Below are positions 8,174-17,458 of a stretch of 64,000 bases of DNA, one piece after another. The stretch's first letter is position 1; each line of letters starts with the position of its first letter. The notes under the pieces were generated by a model, which was not told the DNA's origin, searched no databases, and was given only the letters and a program-made list of their open reading frames with translations. Origin of the DNA: Thermodesulfobacterium sp. TA1 (lineage in GTDB: Bacteria > Desulfobacterota > Thermodesulfobacteria > Thermodesulfobacteriales > Thermodesulfobacteriaceae); the NCBI RefSeq assembly GCF_008630935.1, contig NZ_CP043908.1, positions 1,240,001 through 1,304,000 of the forward strand. Direction: 5' to 3'. Position numbers and translations under genes: made by a program.

Positions 8174-9667
8174 CTAAAGGTCTTCTTTACGCCTAAGATG
8201 AGGGAAAAGAATAACCTCTCTTATCGAAGGGCTGTCGGTAAAAAGCATCACCACTCGGTCTATCCCAATACCTTCTCCTGCACATGGTGGCATACCATAC
8301 TCCAGCGCCCGAATAAAATCTTCGTCTATCTCTGGCGGTATTTCTTCATCTATGTCTTTTAATTTTAGCTGTTCTTCAAACCTCTTTCTTTGATCTCTGG
8401 GGTCGTTTAACTCTGAAAAGGCGTTAGCTACTTCTTTTCCTGCAATGTAAAGTTCAAACCTTTCTGCAAAATCAGGATTTTCATCACTTCTTCTGGCTAA
8501 AGGAGAAACCTCTACAGGAAACTTGACCACAAAGGTAGGCTGAATAAGTTTAGGCTCTACCAACTCTTCAAAAAGCTTAGTCCACCATTTGCCTATACGT
8601 GGGTCCTTTAGGTTCAACTCTATACCTTTTTCTTTAGCAAACTTGATAAGCTTTTCTCTGTCAAAAAGTACTTCTTCAGGGACTCCTCCTAACTCTATAA
8701 GTGATTTCAAAAATTCAATCCTTTGCCATGGAGGAGTAAAATCTATTTCTTGTCCTTGATAAACAATTTTAGAACTACCCTTTATGTCTAAAGCCAGTCC
8801 ATAAAACAATTCTTCAGTCCTTTTCATAAGGTCTTCATAGGTGGCATAGGCCTCGTAAAACTCAAGCATGGTAAATTCAGGATTGTGTCTACTTGACACC
8901 CCTTCATTTCTAAAATTTCTGTTAAGCTCAAAAACCTTGTTAAAACCACCTACGACAAGCCTTTTAAGATAAAGCTCAGGGGCTATCCTGAGATAAAGGT
9001 TCATGTCCAGGGCATTATGGTAGGTAATAAAAGGTTTAGCTGCCGCTCCTCCTGCAATAGGATGCATCATCGGGGTTTCTACCTCTAAAAACCCCTGAGA
9101 AATAAAATAGTCTCTTATATAATGTATAACTTGAGTTCTTGTCCTAAAAATCTCTCTGACCTTAGGGTTCATGATAAGGTCTACATATCTCATACGGTAC
9201 CTTAATTCAGTATCTTTAAGCCCATGATATTTTTCAGGTAAAGGCCTAAGAGCCTTGGTTAAAAGCTTGAAATTTTTTACTAAGATGGTAATTTCACCAG
9301 TCTTGGTTTTGAGAATCCTTCCTCTAACACCGATGATATCGCCTATGTCTATAAACTTTTTAAAAAACTCAAAATCTTCTTGAGGAAGCTCATTTTTAGC
9401 GATTAAAATTTGAATTTTATCTGTATCATCCTGTAGATGGGCAAAAACAAGTTTCCCCATCTCTCTTCTTGCCATTATTCTTCCTGCTACTACAAATTCT
9501 TGGGTCTTTTTTTCTATTTCTTCAGGACTTAACCCTTCGTAAATTTCTTTTATATATTTTGCCTTATCCTTCGGACGAAAATCGTTAGGATAAGCCTTTA
9601 TTCCCATAGACTCAAGTTTCTCCAGTTTTTCAAACCTAACCTTAATAACCTGACTTTCCTCTAACAT
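8174..9667 (-). CDS. lysS: Lysyl-tRNA synthetase (class II)
   Basis: LysS charges tRNA-Lys. The 497-residue protein has an N-terminal OB-fold anticodon-binding domain (about 55-150) and the class II catalytic domain with motif 1 (FLEVETPMMHPIAGGAAA), motif 2 (RNFRNEGVSSRHNPEFTMLE) and motif 3 (GIGIDRVVML). An SD-like GGGAGG precedes the ATG. It is the first gene of the run that continues to bamA. Immediately upstream lies a decayed transposase, so the promoter may have been affected by that insertion. Confidence 0.96.
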   Translation of the reverse strand: MLEESQVIKVRFEKLEKLESMGIKAYPNDFRPKDKAKYIKEIYEGLSPEEIEKKTQEFVVAGRIMARREMGKLVFAHLQDDTDKIQILIAKNELPQEDFEFFKKFIDIGDIIGVRGRILKTKTGEITILVKNFKLLTKALRPLPEKYHGLKDTELRYRMRYVDLIMNPKVREIFRTRTQVIHYIRDYFISQGFLEVETPMMHPIAGGAAAKPFITYHNALDMNLYLRIAPELYLKRLVVGGFNKVFELNRNFRNEGVSSRHNPEFTMLEFYEAYATYEDLMKRTEELFYGLALDIKGSSKIVYQGQEIDFTPPWQRIEFLKSLIELGGVPEEVLFDREKLIKFAKEKGIELNLKDPRIGKWWTKLFEELVEPKLIQPTFVVKFPVEVSPLARRSDENPDFAERFELYIAGKEVANAFSELNDPRDQRKRFEEQLKLKDIDEEIPPEIDEDFIRALEYGMPPCAGEGIGIDRVVMLFTDSPSIREVILFPHLRRKEDL

Positions 9668-9697
9668 TTATTTTCCCTCCCTTTGTAAACTTCAGCA

Positions 9698-10260
9698 CTA
9701 TTTTATTACGAATTTTACTTTTTCCAACCTATCTAAACTTTTAGGTATTAAAAACTTCTCACCCTTTACTTTGAAACCAAACCTTTTAGTATGCAAAGAC
9801 CAAATTTTAAAACCCTCAATTTGGCTGTCATTACTAATGTCAATGTCATAATTTCTTCCCAGTTTAAAACGTCAAAGTTTTATAGTCTTCCTCCAAGGAT
9901 GATCTTTTGATGTTCTCCATCTCTCTTTTTCACCTTCCTTCTTCTCAAAACATATCCTTCAGCATCATCTATCATGACAACTAACACCAAGGTTCATGAA
10001 TGTTTTTAATCCATCTATATTGAAAAGAGTCCAGTCTCTTCAAACATACCATCCTTCGGCATCCTTCTACATCTCCTATAAACCTTCCGCTTCCTTCTCT
10101 GCTAATAAAGCCCTTCTTTTATTAGTCTCTGATGTAAATTTTCATAGCTAAGCTTAAAACCGCCGTGTATATCTCTAAGTTTATCCATACTCTTTTCATT
10201 TCTTATTTTTTAATAATTTCTTCTGGAGGATATTTTACCAATGTGACATTTCAAAATAGT
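9698..10260 (-). pseudogene. Decayed DDE transposase (ISNCY/IS1202-like), several stops and an internal deletion
   Basis: Most of the gap between lysS and lysA can be read on the minus strand as one broken transposase. From an ATG at 10188 one frame gives MDKLRDIHGG, then GFKLSYENLHQRLIKEGLY, a stop, then QRRKRKVYRRCRRMPKDGMF, further stops, then TLVLVVMIDDAEGYVL, ending at 9880. That order (helix-turn-helix LHQRLIKEGL, basic RRKRK segment, catalytic IDDA-G strand) matches the plan of ISNCY-type transposases. After a frame change a segment runs to a stop at 9698-9700 and includes FGFKVKGEKFLIPKSLDRL, resembling the C-terminal barrel of the same proteins. The part of the catalytic core between these pieces is missing. 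A short inverted pair (ACTATTTT at 9697-9704, AAAATAGT at 10253-10260) may be what is left of the ends. The family call comes from memory of motif order, not a search. Confidence 0.5.
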
Positions 10261-10277
10261 AACCACATAGTAACCAC
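10256..10277. repeat. 11-base tandem repeat upstream of the lysA promoter
   Basis: The unit ATAGTAACCAC occurs twice in perfect tandem, one helical turn apart, starting at the edge of the transposase remnant and ending 7 bases before the -35 box of lysA. It could be a protein-binding site or a trace of the insertion event. Confidence 0.6.
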
Positions 10278-10284
10278 AAAAAGA

Positions 10285-10313
10285 TTGACAAACAACCAGG
10301 GTTTATGTATATT
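10285..10313 (+). promoter_or_regulatory. Sigma-70-type promoter for lysA-queA
   Basis: TTGACA (10285-10290), a 17-base spacer, then TATATT (10308-10313) gives a near-consensus housekeeping promoter. Transcription should start near 10320, about 30 bases before the lysA ATG, with an AGAGGTT ribosome site between. Confidence 0.8.
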
Positions 10314-10351
10314 TAAAAAAATTTTAAAAAATTTTAAAAGAGGTTAGAATC

Positions 10352-11611
10352 ATGCATTATTTTGGGTATAAAAATGGGGAGCTATTTTGTGAAGAGGTGC
10401 CTATCAAAAAAATTGTAGAAGAAGTAGGAACCCCGGTTTATATTTATTCTGCTCAAACGATAAAAAGACATTTTAAGGTTTTTGAAAATTCTTTTCTTTC
10501 GGTAGATCATATTATCTGTTATTCAGTGAAAGCCAATTCTAACTTAGCTATCCTTTCTCTATTAAGAAGCTTAGGCTCAGGGGCTGATATAGTTTCTGGC
10601 GGAGAACTTCAAAGGGCCTTAAAGGCAGGAATTCCTCCTCAGAAGATAGTTTTTTCAGGGGTAGGAAAGACCGAAAAAGAAATGGAGATGGCTCTTTCTG
10701 CAGGCATACTTATGTTTAATGTAGAAAGTTTAGAGGAGCTTGAGGTCTTAGGAGAGGTTGCTAAAAAACTTGGCAAACCAGCTCCTTTTGCCTTAAGGGT
10801 AAACCCTGATGTGGACCCACAAACCCACCCTTATATCTCAACAGGGCTTAAAAAAAATAAATTTGGTATACCTGAAGAAATGGTAGTAGAAGCTTACAAA
10901 AAGGCTAAAGACCATCCCTTTTTAAATCCGATAGGGCTTGATGCCCACATAGGGTCTCAGATAACTTCTATCGCTCCTTTTAAAGATGCTCTGTATCGTC
11001 TTAAAAAAATTTGGGAAGAAATTACCTCCTTAGGAATAGAGCTTAAATACTTAGATTTAGGAGGAGGTCTTGGCATTATCTATAACAACGAAGAACCTCC
11101 CTTACCAGAAGAATACGCTGAAGCTATCATAAAAGAAGCCAAAGACCTTAAAGCAACCCTTATTTTAGAACCTGGAAGGGTAATCGTTGGTAATGCAGGA
11201 ATATTGGTTACCAAAGTCCTTTACAACAAAGAAAACATAGAGAAAAAGTTTGTTATCGTAGATGCCGGAATGAACGACCTAATAAGACCTGCTTTTTATC
11301 AAGCCTATCATAAAATAGTGCCGTTAGAAGAAAAAAAAGATGTAGAAGAGGTGGTAGTAGACATCGTAGGTCCAATATGTGAAAGCAGCGACTTTTTTGC
11401 TAAAGATAGAAAGATGCCAAAACTTAGAAGAGGAGATTTGCTTGCTATCATGAGTGCTGGAGCTTATGGATTTGTGATGAGTTCTAACTATAACTCTCGT
11501 CTTAGAGTACCTGAAGTTTTGGTAGATGGGGATAGATTCTTTATCACAAGAAGAAGAGAAACCATAGAAGACTTGTTAGCCCCTGAGAGTGTTCCTGCGA
11601 TCTATCTTTAA
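10352..11611 (+). CDS. lysA: Diaminopimelate decarboxylase
   Basis: LysA makes L-lysine from meso-diaminopimelate using pyridoxal phosphate. The 419-residue protein has the cofactor lysine in YSVKAN (Lys60), the HIGSQI histidine motif, the phosphate-binding glycine run LDLGGGLGI, the EPGR motif, and the CESSDFF motif near the C-terminus that supplies the cysteine of the second active site. It sits behind the strong promoter at 10285 and is followed 39 bases later by queA. Confidence 0.96.
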   Translation: MHYFGYKNGELFCEEVPIKKIVEEVGTPVYIYSAQTIKRHFKVFENSFLSVDHIICYSVKANSNLAILSLLRSLGSGADIVSGGELQRALKAGIPPQKIVFSGVGKTEKEMEMALSAGILMFNVESLEELEVLGEVAKKLGKPAPFALRVNPDVDPQTHPYISTGLKKNKFGIPEEMVVEAYKKAKDHPFLNPIGLDAHIGSQITSIAPFKDALYRLKKIWEEITSLGIELKYLDLGGGLGIIYNNEEPPLPEEYAEAIIKEAKDLKATLILEPGRVIVGNAGILVTKVLYNKENIEKKFVIVDAGMNDLIRPAFYQAYHKIVPLEEKKDVEEVVVDIVGPICESSDFFAKDRKMPKLRRGDLLAIMSAGAYGFVMSSNYNSRLRVPEVLVDGDRFFITRRRETIEDLLAPESVPAIYL

Positions 11612-11650
11612 TTAGGCTCTACAGTCTAAAGTTTTTGGTATAAAAATAAT

Positions 11651-12694
11651 ATGGGGTTTATTCCTGAGGAGTTTAGGTTAGATTATTACGATTATCCTCT
11701 TCCTGAGGAGTTAATAGCCTATTTTCCTTCAGAAGACCGAAAAAGTTCTCGTCTATTAGTTATAGACAGGAAGAACCAAAAGTTTTTTTTCCATCAAACT
11801 TTCGCTGAGATAGAAAAATATTTTAAAAAGGGAGACCTTTTAATACTTAATAACACAAAGGTATTCCCTGCCAGGCTTAAAGGTATAAAACCTACAGGGG
11901 GGGAGGCTGAGGTTCTTCTTTTTGAAAAACCTCAAGGGCTCTCTTTTCAAACTTTAGCCCTCATCAAAGGGAAACGAATAAGAAAAGGAACGCAAATCAC
12001 GGCTCAAGAAATTATCATAAAAGTAATAGAACCTTTAGAAGGTGGAAGGTTTTTGGTTGAGCTCAAAGCAGACAAGCCTTTAGAAACCCTAATCTATAAA
12101 TATGGAAAAGCTCCTTTACCTCCCTACATTAAAAGAGACCCTACAGATTTAGACTTATTAAGATACCAAACTGTTTATGCCCAAAAAGAGGGGGCTATTG
12201 CAGCACCTACCGCAGGGTTTCACTTTGATACCATCCTTCTAAACCAGCTTAAAGAAAAAGGGGTAAAAATAAACTTTATCACCCTGCATGTAGGCTATGG
12301 CACCTTTGCCCCAATAAAAGTCCAAGACATAAGAAAGCACCAAGTAGCACCTGAATATATAGAAGTAGAAGAAGAGGTAGTAGAAGAGATAAAAAAATCC
12401 TTAAAAGAAAAAAGAAGAATTTTTGCCGTAGGCACAACTACGGTTAGAACCTTAGAGTTTATCGCTCAAAAAGGATTAATTTCCTATAAAGGGTTATGCG
12501 ACCTTTACATCTGTCCAGGGTTTACCTTTCAAGTAGTTTCTGCCATGATTACTAATTTCCATCTTCCTAAATCTTCTTTACTTCTCTTGGTTTGTGCTTT
12601 TGCAGGAAGAGACCTCATCTTTAAAGCCTATCAGGAAGCCATCTCACGTAAATACCGTTTCTATTCTTATGGGGATGCAACCCTTATTCTTTAA
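11651..12694 (+). CDS. queA: S-adenosylmethionine:tRNA ribosyltransferase-isomerase
   Basis: QueA transfers and rearranges the ribosyl part of S-adenosylmethionine onto preQ1-modified tRNA, giving epoxyqueuosine. The 347-residue length is normal. Conserved segments are visible: [20 protein letters not shown] near the start, [36 protein letters not shown] and [15 protein letters not shown]. It probably shares the lysA transcript. Its stop codon overlaps the hemL stop of the opposite strand (TTAA), so the two genes end on each other without room for a terminator. Confidence 0.96.
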   Translation: MGFIPEEFRLDYYDYPLPEELIAYFPSEDRKSSRLLVIDRKNQKFFFHQTFAEIEKYFKKGDLLILNNTKVFPARLKGIKPTGGEAEVLLFEKPQGLSFQTLALIKGKRIRKGTQITAQEIIIKVIEPLEGGRFLVELKADKPLETLIYKYGKAPLPPYIKRDPTDLDLLRYQTVYAQKEGAIAAPTAGFHFDTILLNQLKEKGVKINFITLHVGYGTFAPIKVQDIRKHQVAPEYIEVEEEVVEEIKKSLKEKRRIFAVGTTTVRTLEFIAQKGLISYKGLCDLYICPGFTFQVVSAMITNFHLPKSSLLLLVCAFAGRDLIFKAYQEAISRKYRFYSYGDATLIL

Positions 12695-13983
12695 TCCTTT
12701 TTTAATTTTTTAAGCACCTTGTATACTGCCTCTACGGTATGTTCTATCTCTTTTTCTCCATGGGCTAAAGAAACAAACCAGGCTTCAAACTGAGAAGGAG
12801 GAAGATAAACGCCTTTTTCTAACATCTTTTGCCAAAAGACCGCAAAAAGCTCGGTATCACAATTAAGGGCTGTATTAAAATCGACGACCTCTTTTTCGGT
12901 AAAAAAGAGGGTAAGCATAGACCCAACCCTGTGTAAACGATAATTAAGTTCAAGGTCTTCTAAAGACTCTTTTATACCTTTTTCTAAGCGTTCTGCCATA
13001 AGATTAAGTCTTTCATAAGTCCCAGGTTTTAAAAGTTCTTTTAGGGTCGCAAGGCCTGCAGCCACAGCTATAGGATTACCAGAAAGGGTTCCGGCTTGAT
13101 AAACCGGTCCTTCAGGAGCCACCATACTCATGATTTCAGCCCTTCCTCCATAGGCACCTACAGGAAGGCCGCCTCCTATAATTTTTCCTAAACAGGTAAG
13201 GTCAGGGGTAATCTTGTAAACCTCTTGAGCCCCTCCAAGGGCTAACCTAAAACCAGTTATAACCTCATCAAAAATAAGTAAAGCTCCATATTGTTTAGTT
13301 ATATCTCTTAAAAACTTAAGAAAACCTTCTTTAGGAGGGATAACTCCCATGTTAGCAGGTACAGGCTCAACGATCACAGCGGCTATTTCTTCTCCAAACT
13401 TTTCAAAAGCCTCTTCTACCTTATCAAAGTGATTGAATGGTAGGTTTAGGGTATGAGAAGCAAGCTCTTCAGGGACTCCTGGACTTGCGGGGATACCAAA
13501 GGTAGCAAGCCCAGAACCAGCCTTTACTAACAGGGCGTCTACGTGGCCATGATAACAGCCTTCAAACTTAATGATTTTTTTCCTATTAGTATAGGCTCTG
13601 GCAAGCCTTATGGCACTCATCGTAGCCTCAGTGCCTGAATTAACCAAACGGATTTTTTCAATAGAAGGCACGACGTTTTTTATCAACTCAGCAAGCTCTA
13701 CTTCCTGCCAAGTTGGAGCCCCAAAGCTTGTTCCTCTTTTAGAAGCAAAATAAACCCCTGCGATTACCTCTGGATGGGAATGTCCTAAGATAAGAGGTCC
13801 CCAAGACCCTACATAGTCTATATATCTATTGCCATCAACATCTATCAGATAAGCCCCTTCTCCTCTTTCAAAAAAAACCGGGTCTGACTTTACAGCCTTA
13901 CAAGCCCTAACAGGACTGTTTACCCCTCCAGGGATAACCTCTAAAGCTCTTTGATAAAAGAGCTTAGACCTAATCCTTTCCAT
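12691..13983 (-). CDS. hemL: Glutamate-1-semialdehyde 2,1-aminomutase
   Basis: HemL converts glutamate-1-semialdehyde to 5-aminolevulinate, the entry to tetrapyrroles in organisms using the C5 pathway. The 430-residue protein has the pyridoxal phosphate lysine in [17 protein letters not shown] (about Lys266), the [10 protein letters not shown] motif, the MLTLFF segment, and [14 protein letters not shown]. It is the last gene of a three-gene run with an epimerase and an aldolase. Functionally it connects to the heme-route gene ahbB and the heme-rich nrfHA in this window. Confidence 0.96.
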   Translation of the reverse strand: MERIRSKLFYQRALEVIPGGVNSPVRACKAVKSDPVFFERGEGAYLIDVDGNRYIDYVGSWGPLILGHSHPEVIAGVYFASKRGTSFGAPTWQEVELAELIKNVVPSIEKIRLVNSGTEATMSAIRLARAYTNRKKIIKFEGCYHGHVDALLVKAGSGLATFGIPASPGVPEELASHTLNLPFNHFDKVEEAFEKFGEEIAAVIVEPVPANMGVIPPKEGFLKFLRDITKQYGALLIFDEVITGFRLALGGAQEVYKITPDLTCLGKIIGGGLPVGAYGGRAEIMSMVAPEGPVYQAGTLSGNPIAVAAGLATLKELLKPGTYERLNLMAERLEKGIKESLEDLELNYRLHRVGSMLTLFFTEKEVVDFNTALNCDTELFAVFWQKMLEKGVYLPPSQFEAWFVSLAHGEKEIEHTVEAVYKVLKKLKKD

Positions 13984-13996
13984 AAAATCCTCCCTT

Positions 13997-14554
13997 TTAA
14001 CCTAAATTTTTAAAAAATTCAAACTTAGATAACTTTTCTAAAACTTCACACAAACTAACCGCTTCCTCTATCGTTTCTCCCCAAGCAACCACTCCGTGTC
14101 CTTCTAAAAGAAGGACTTTACTTGTCAATGAGGCCTCCCCTACCCTTTCCCAAAGTTCTTTAGAACCAGGAGATAGAAAGGGGACTTTAGCCATTTTTTT
14201 TAACAAAAGTTCCGCCTCTTTCAGACTAAAACCATAAAAATCAAATCCTTTTGCACTCATAATCAAGGTGTATAGAGAATGGGTATGTATAACCGCGTTG
14301 GCTTTAAAATTTTTTTGATAGATCAAATAATGCATCCCCCATTCAGAAGATGGGCATCCATTGATAAAACTTTGGTCCCAACCTACAAAAACCAAATCTT
14401 TTGGGGTTAAGTTTTGTTTTATCCTTCCAGAGGGGGTTATCCAAAACCCATATTTAGCTTTCACGGAAAAATTACCTTCAGACCCTACTACCAACCCTTT
14501 TTCTGCTAAAATTCTGGCATAAAAAATCAGGGCTTCACGACTATTCTGCCTCAA
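13997..14554 (-). CDS. Class II aldolase/adducin-family protein
   Basis: The protein belongs to the zinc-dependent class II aldolase fold (fuculose-1-phosphate aldolase, ribulose-phosphate epimerase, methylthioribulose-phosphate dehydratase). Visible are GSEGNFSVK near the start, TPSG for phosphate binding, the zinc histidines in VIHTHS (about residues 92-94) and the third histidine in [10 protein letters not shown]. At 185 residues it is short for the family. The start is TTG and overlaps the epimerase end by 14 bases. No ATG is available until the middle of the protein. The substrate cannot be decided from sequence. Confidence 0.8.
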   Translation of the reverse strand: MRQNSREALIFYARILAEKGLVVGSEGNFSVKAKYGFWITPSGRIKQNLTPKDLVFVGWDQSFINGCPSSEWGMHYLIYQKNFKANAVIHTHSLYTLIMSAKGFDFYGFSLKEAELLLKKMAKVPFLSPGSKELWERVGEASLTSKVLLLEGHGVVAWGETIEEAVSLCEVLEKLSKFEFFKNLG

Positions 14555-15521
14555 GTTTTACCGCCTTTATAAGGTCTATGTTTTTAAGACTCCAATCAAC
14601 CGTCCTTCTCAGCCCTTCTTCTATAGAAATTTCAGGCTCCCACCCTAAAAGCCTCTTAGCCTTACCTATCTCTGCCCAGGTTACCTTCATATCTGCCTTA
14701 TGAAAGGAACGATATTCTATCTTGGCTTTTTTCCCTAATAAGCCTTCAAGCAACTCTATAATCTGATTTATAGAAATAGGATTTTTTCCCCCCCCTAAAT
14801 TGATTATTTCATAGCCTAAGGGTTTTAAAGCAAGAAGGGTTCCTTTAGCTATATCATCTATATAAGTAAAATCTCTTGCTTGAGTGCCGTCTCCATAAAC
14901 GACTATAGGTTTTTCTTCGTAAATCCATTTTATAAACCTAAAAATACTCATGTCAGGTCTTCCTGCTGGGCCATAAACCGTAAAATATCTGGTAACGGTA
15001 ATATCTAATCCATAAAGATGATGGTAAGTATAAGCTAAAAGCTCGGCAGAGCCTTTGGTTGCTGCATAAGGAGAAAGAGGTTTATTAACTTTTAATTCTT
15101 CATCAAAAGGTGGATTAAGCCCAGCATAAAGAGAAGAAGTAGAGGCTAACACCATCTTATTAACACCAAACTCCTTCATAGCCTCAAGAAGGTTTAAAGT
15201 GGCCTTAACGTTACTTTCTACATATACCCAAGGGTCGATTAAACTTGCCCTTACCCCTGCCCTTGCGGCTAAATGAATAACCCCTTTAATCGGATAGGTC
15301 TCAAAGAGTAATCTTACCGCCTCAAAGTTAGCCAGGTCAAGCCTGTGAAACCTAAACCCTTCAAAACTTTTTAACTGAGAAAGCCTCCATTCCTTTAACT
15401 TAACATCATAAGCCTGGTTTAAGTTATCTACCCCTAATACCTTTTCTCCATCCCTTAATAAAAACTCACTTACCCTCCATCCTATAAACCCTGCTGCACC
15501 TGTAACCAAATAATATCCCAT
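14541..15521 (-). CDS. NAD-dependent nucleotide-sugar epimerase (UDP-glucuronate 4-epimerase-like)
   Basis: This short-chain dehydrogenase of the extended type has the Rossmann motif GAAGFIG (8-14), the serine/threonine part STSSLYAG, the catalytic pair Tyr152 and Lys156 in YAATK, and the sugar-binding PLSPYAATKG and GRPDMSIFRFI segments. At 326 residues it resembles the UDP-glucuronate or UDP-glucose 4-epimerases that make surface sugars. The exact substrate is inferred. An SD-like AGGAGAAAAGG precedes the ATG. It leads the run with the aldolase and hemL. Confidence 0.82.
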   Translation of the reverse strand: MGYYLVTGAAGFIGWRVSEFLLRDGEKVLGVDNLNQAYDVKLKEWRLSQLKSFEGFRFHRLDLANFEAVRLLFETYPIKGVIHLAARAGVRASLIDPWVYVESNVKATLNLLEAMKEFGVNKMVLASTSSLYAGLNPPFDEELKVNKPLSPYAATKGSAELLAYTYHHLYGLDITVTRYFTVYGPAGRPDMSIFRFIKWIYEEKPIVVYGDGTQARDFTYIDDIAKGTLLALKPLGYEIINLGGGKNPISINQIIELLEGLLGKKAKIEYRSFHKADMKVTWAEIGKAKRLLGWEPEISIEEGLRRTVDWSLKNIDLIKAVKLEAE

Positions 15522-15838
15522 CCTTTTCTCCTCTAAAGATTTGATACCATTATTTTAACAAAACTTAAACAAAAACCAACCTATAAAAGAATTTCTAAAC
15601 AAAAAGACTATGCAAACGGTTTTTATACCAGAGATTTACTTTTCGTGCCTTCCTACTTCCTGAAAGATTATTATACTTGATCTTGAAAGAGATGAATGAG
15701 AGGATGAACTTAAGGAGGTTAATTAAGAGGATTTAATGAGATTGAATTTGTGAACTAACATACCTTTCCCGGTAAAATTTTTACGTAATAAAAGGGACAC
15801 TATGTTATATAACGAAACATTTTTGACCCCTTTTTTAG
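15522..15838. other. Gap upstream of the L,D-transpeptidase gene; no gene seen
   Basis: These bases separate two divergent genes. Several short frames with strong ribosome-site-like AAGGAGG at about 15711 lead only to peptides of 5-14 codons. A 10-base palindrome GTTATATAAC lies at 15804-15813, about 50 bases before the -10 of the next gene. I see no RNA gene or repeat. Confidence 0.4.
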
Positions 15839-15866
15839 TTGTTAAGTAGTTTTTTTATGCTATATT
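15839..15866 (+). promoter_or_regulatory. Candidate promoter for the L,D-transpeptidase gene
   Basis: TTGTTA (15839-15844), a 16-base spacer, and TATATT (15861-15866) preceded by TGC, which resembles an extended -10. It lies about 40 bases before the ATG at 15907. Confidence 0.5.
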
Positions 15867-15906
15867 TTAAATTTTTGAAAAATTTTTTAGGAAAGTTTTC
15901 ATTTAT

Positions 15907-17451
15907 ATGAAAAAGTTTCTATTTTTTATTTTTGGGTGTTTGTTTTATTTTACCGGAATAAACTATGCCCAAGAGTTCAGCCTTGAAAATATAAAGGCTT
16001 ATCAAGCTTCTCTTAATTATCCTTCTCAGATAATAAACCTCTACCAAAAGTTAGGTTTTAACCCTATTTGGAATGAAACCAACAAAAAGAAACTCGAAAA
16101 CTTAATCGTTAATTCTATGCGCGAAGGATTAAACCCCAAGGATTATCAGATAGACCTTTTAGAAAAAACAGAAAAATTTTCTATAGAACAAGAATTAAAA
16201 CTTACAGATACCTTGATTAAACTCGCCTATCATATCTATTATGGAAAAGTTAACCCTAATAAAGTTTTGGCTCTGGTTAGTTTTTCTAAGAAAAAAGATA
16301 TAGTAGTAGATACTTTAGTTACCCTTTTAAACGAAGATAAATTAGAAGACCTTTTTACAGCCTTAGCCCCTGAGTTTGAAGAATATCAAGTGTTAAAAGA
16401 CTATTTAAGACGGTATCAAGAAATTATAGAGGCAACCCAATCGGTAGAGCTTAAGCTCAATAAATCACTTACATTAGGAGAACAAAGTTCGTTGATTCCG
16501 GAGATAAGAAGAAGGCTTTATTTACTTGGATATTTAGATAGTTTTAATGAAAACGAAGTCTATGATCATGAACTTAAGGAAGCAGTAAAAAGGTTTCAAA
16601 GGGCGCAACAGCTAAAACCAAACGGGATAATAGACAGTAAAACCGTGAGGTTATTAACCCTTTTACCTAAGAAGCGGGTTGTTCAGATTAGTCTAAACTT
16701 AGAGAAATTTAGATGGTTACCTACGAAAAGACCAGAAACCGTATATGTTTGGGTAAACCTTCCTTCTTTTGACCTTTTTTTGGTAAACAACGGAAAGGTG
16801 GTGTTTTATAGTCCTGTTATCATAGGGAAAAGCAATTCCAAAGATTTCAGACCAACCCCGGTGCTTTATAGCCAAATAACCCATATGGTATTAAACCCTC
16901 CTTGGAATATTCCACCTAACGTATACAAAAAAGATTTTTTTCCTAAACTTACCAAAGACCCTGAGTTTCTTTTAAAACAAGGGATAAAAGTCTATGCTAA
17001 CGGAACAGAAATAGACCCTTTTCAAATAAAATGGGAAACCTTAAAACCTTCTAAATTACCTTTTCAATTGGTTCAACCTCCAGGAAATGGTAATGCTTTA
17101 GGAAAGGTTAAATTTCTATTTTCTAATCCATTTGATGTTTACCTTCACGACACCCCAAAAAAAAATCTTTTTAAATATTCAAAAAGAGACTTTAGCTCAG
17201 GTTGCGTAAGGGTTCAAAAAGCGGTTGAATTAGCCAATTTTTTGATATCAATGGGTTATGTAAAAGGATGGGACCAAAAGAGATTTATTAATGCCTTAAA
17301 AACCAACCAAACCATCTATATTTCTCTTAACCCTCCTATACCTGTTTATCTGGTCTATTTTACCGTCTCTGTTAAAAAACCTTATATCTATTACTTTGAA
17401 GACCTCTATGGATACGACCAAAAATTAGCCCAACTTCTAAATTCACATTAA
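15907..17451 (+). CDS. L,D-transpeptidase of the YcbB/LdtD type
   Basis: The enzyme cross-links peptidoglycan through 3-3 bonds in the periplasm. Residues 1-21 are a signal peptide ending NYAQ. An N-terminal scaffold domain follows, then a peptidoglycan-binding domain (about 195-255, LIPEIRRRLYLLGYL and AVKRFQRAQQLKPNG), and the YkuD catalytic domain with the histidine in LHDTP (about 414) and the catalytic cysteine in SSGCVRV (about 433). The 514-residue, three-part layout matches YcbB rather than the small L,D-transpeptidases. The next gene is another wall enzyme 7 bases away. Confidence 0.9.
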   Translation: MKKFLFFIFGCLFYFTGINYAQEFSLENIKAYQASLNYPSQIINLYQKLGFNPIWNETNKKKLENLIVNSMREGLNPKDYQIDLLEKTEKFSIEQELKLTDTLIKLAYHIYYGKVNPNKVLALVSFSKKKDIVVDTLVTLLNEDKLEDLFTALAPEFEEYQVLKDYLRRYQEIIEATQSVELKLNKSLTLGEQSSLIPEIRRRLYLLGYLDSFNENEVYDHELKEAVKRFQRAQQLKPNGIIDSKTVRLLTLLPKKRVVQISLNLEKFRWLPTKRPETVYVWVNLPSFDLFLVNNGKVVFYSPVIIGKSNSKDFRPTPVLYSQITHMVLNPPWNIPPNVYKKDFFPKLTKDPEFLLKQGIKVYANGTEIDPFQIKWETLKPSKLPFQLVQPPGNGNALGKVKFLFSNPFDVYLHDTPKKNLFKYSKRDFSSGCVRVQKAVELANFLISMGYVKGWDQKRFINALKTNQTIYISLNPPIPVYLVYFTVSVKKPYIYYFEDLYGYDQKLAQLLNSH

Positions 17452-17458
17452 ACCTCAA

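Noticed and set aside
10165-10347. 60-codon open frame just upstream of lysA
   Set aside because: It runs through the lysA promoter and the antisense of the decayed transposase, and has no ribosome site.
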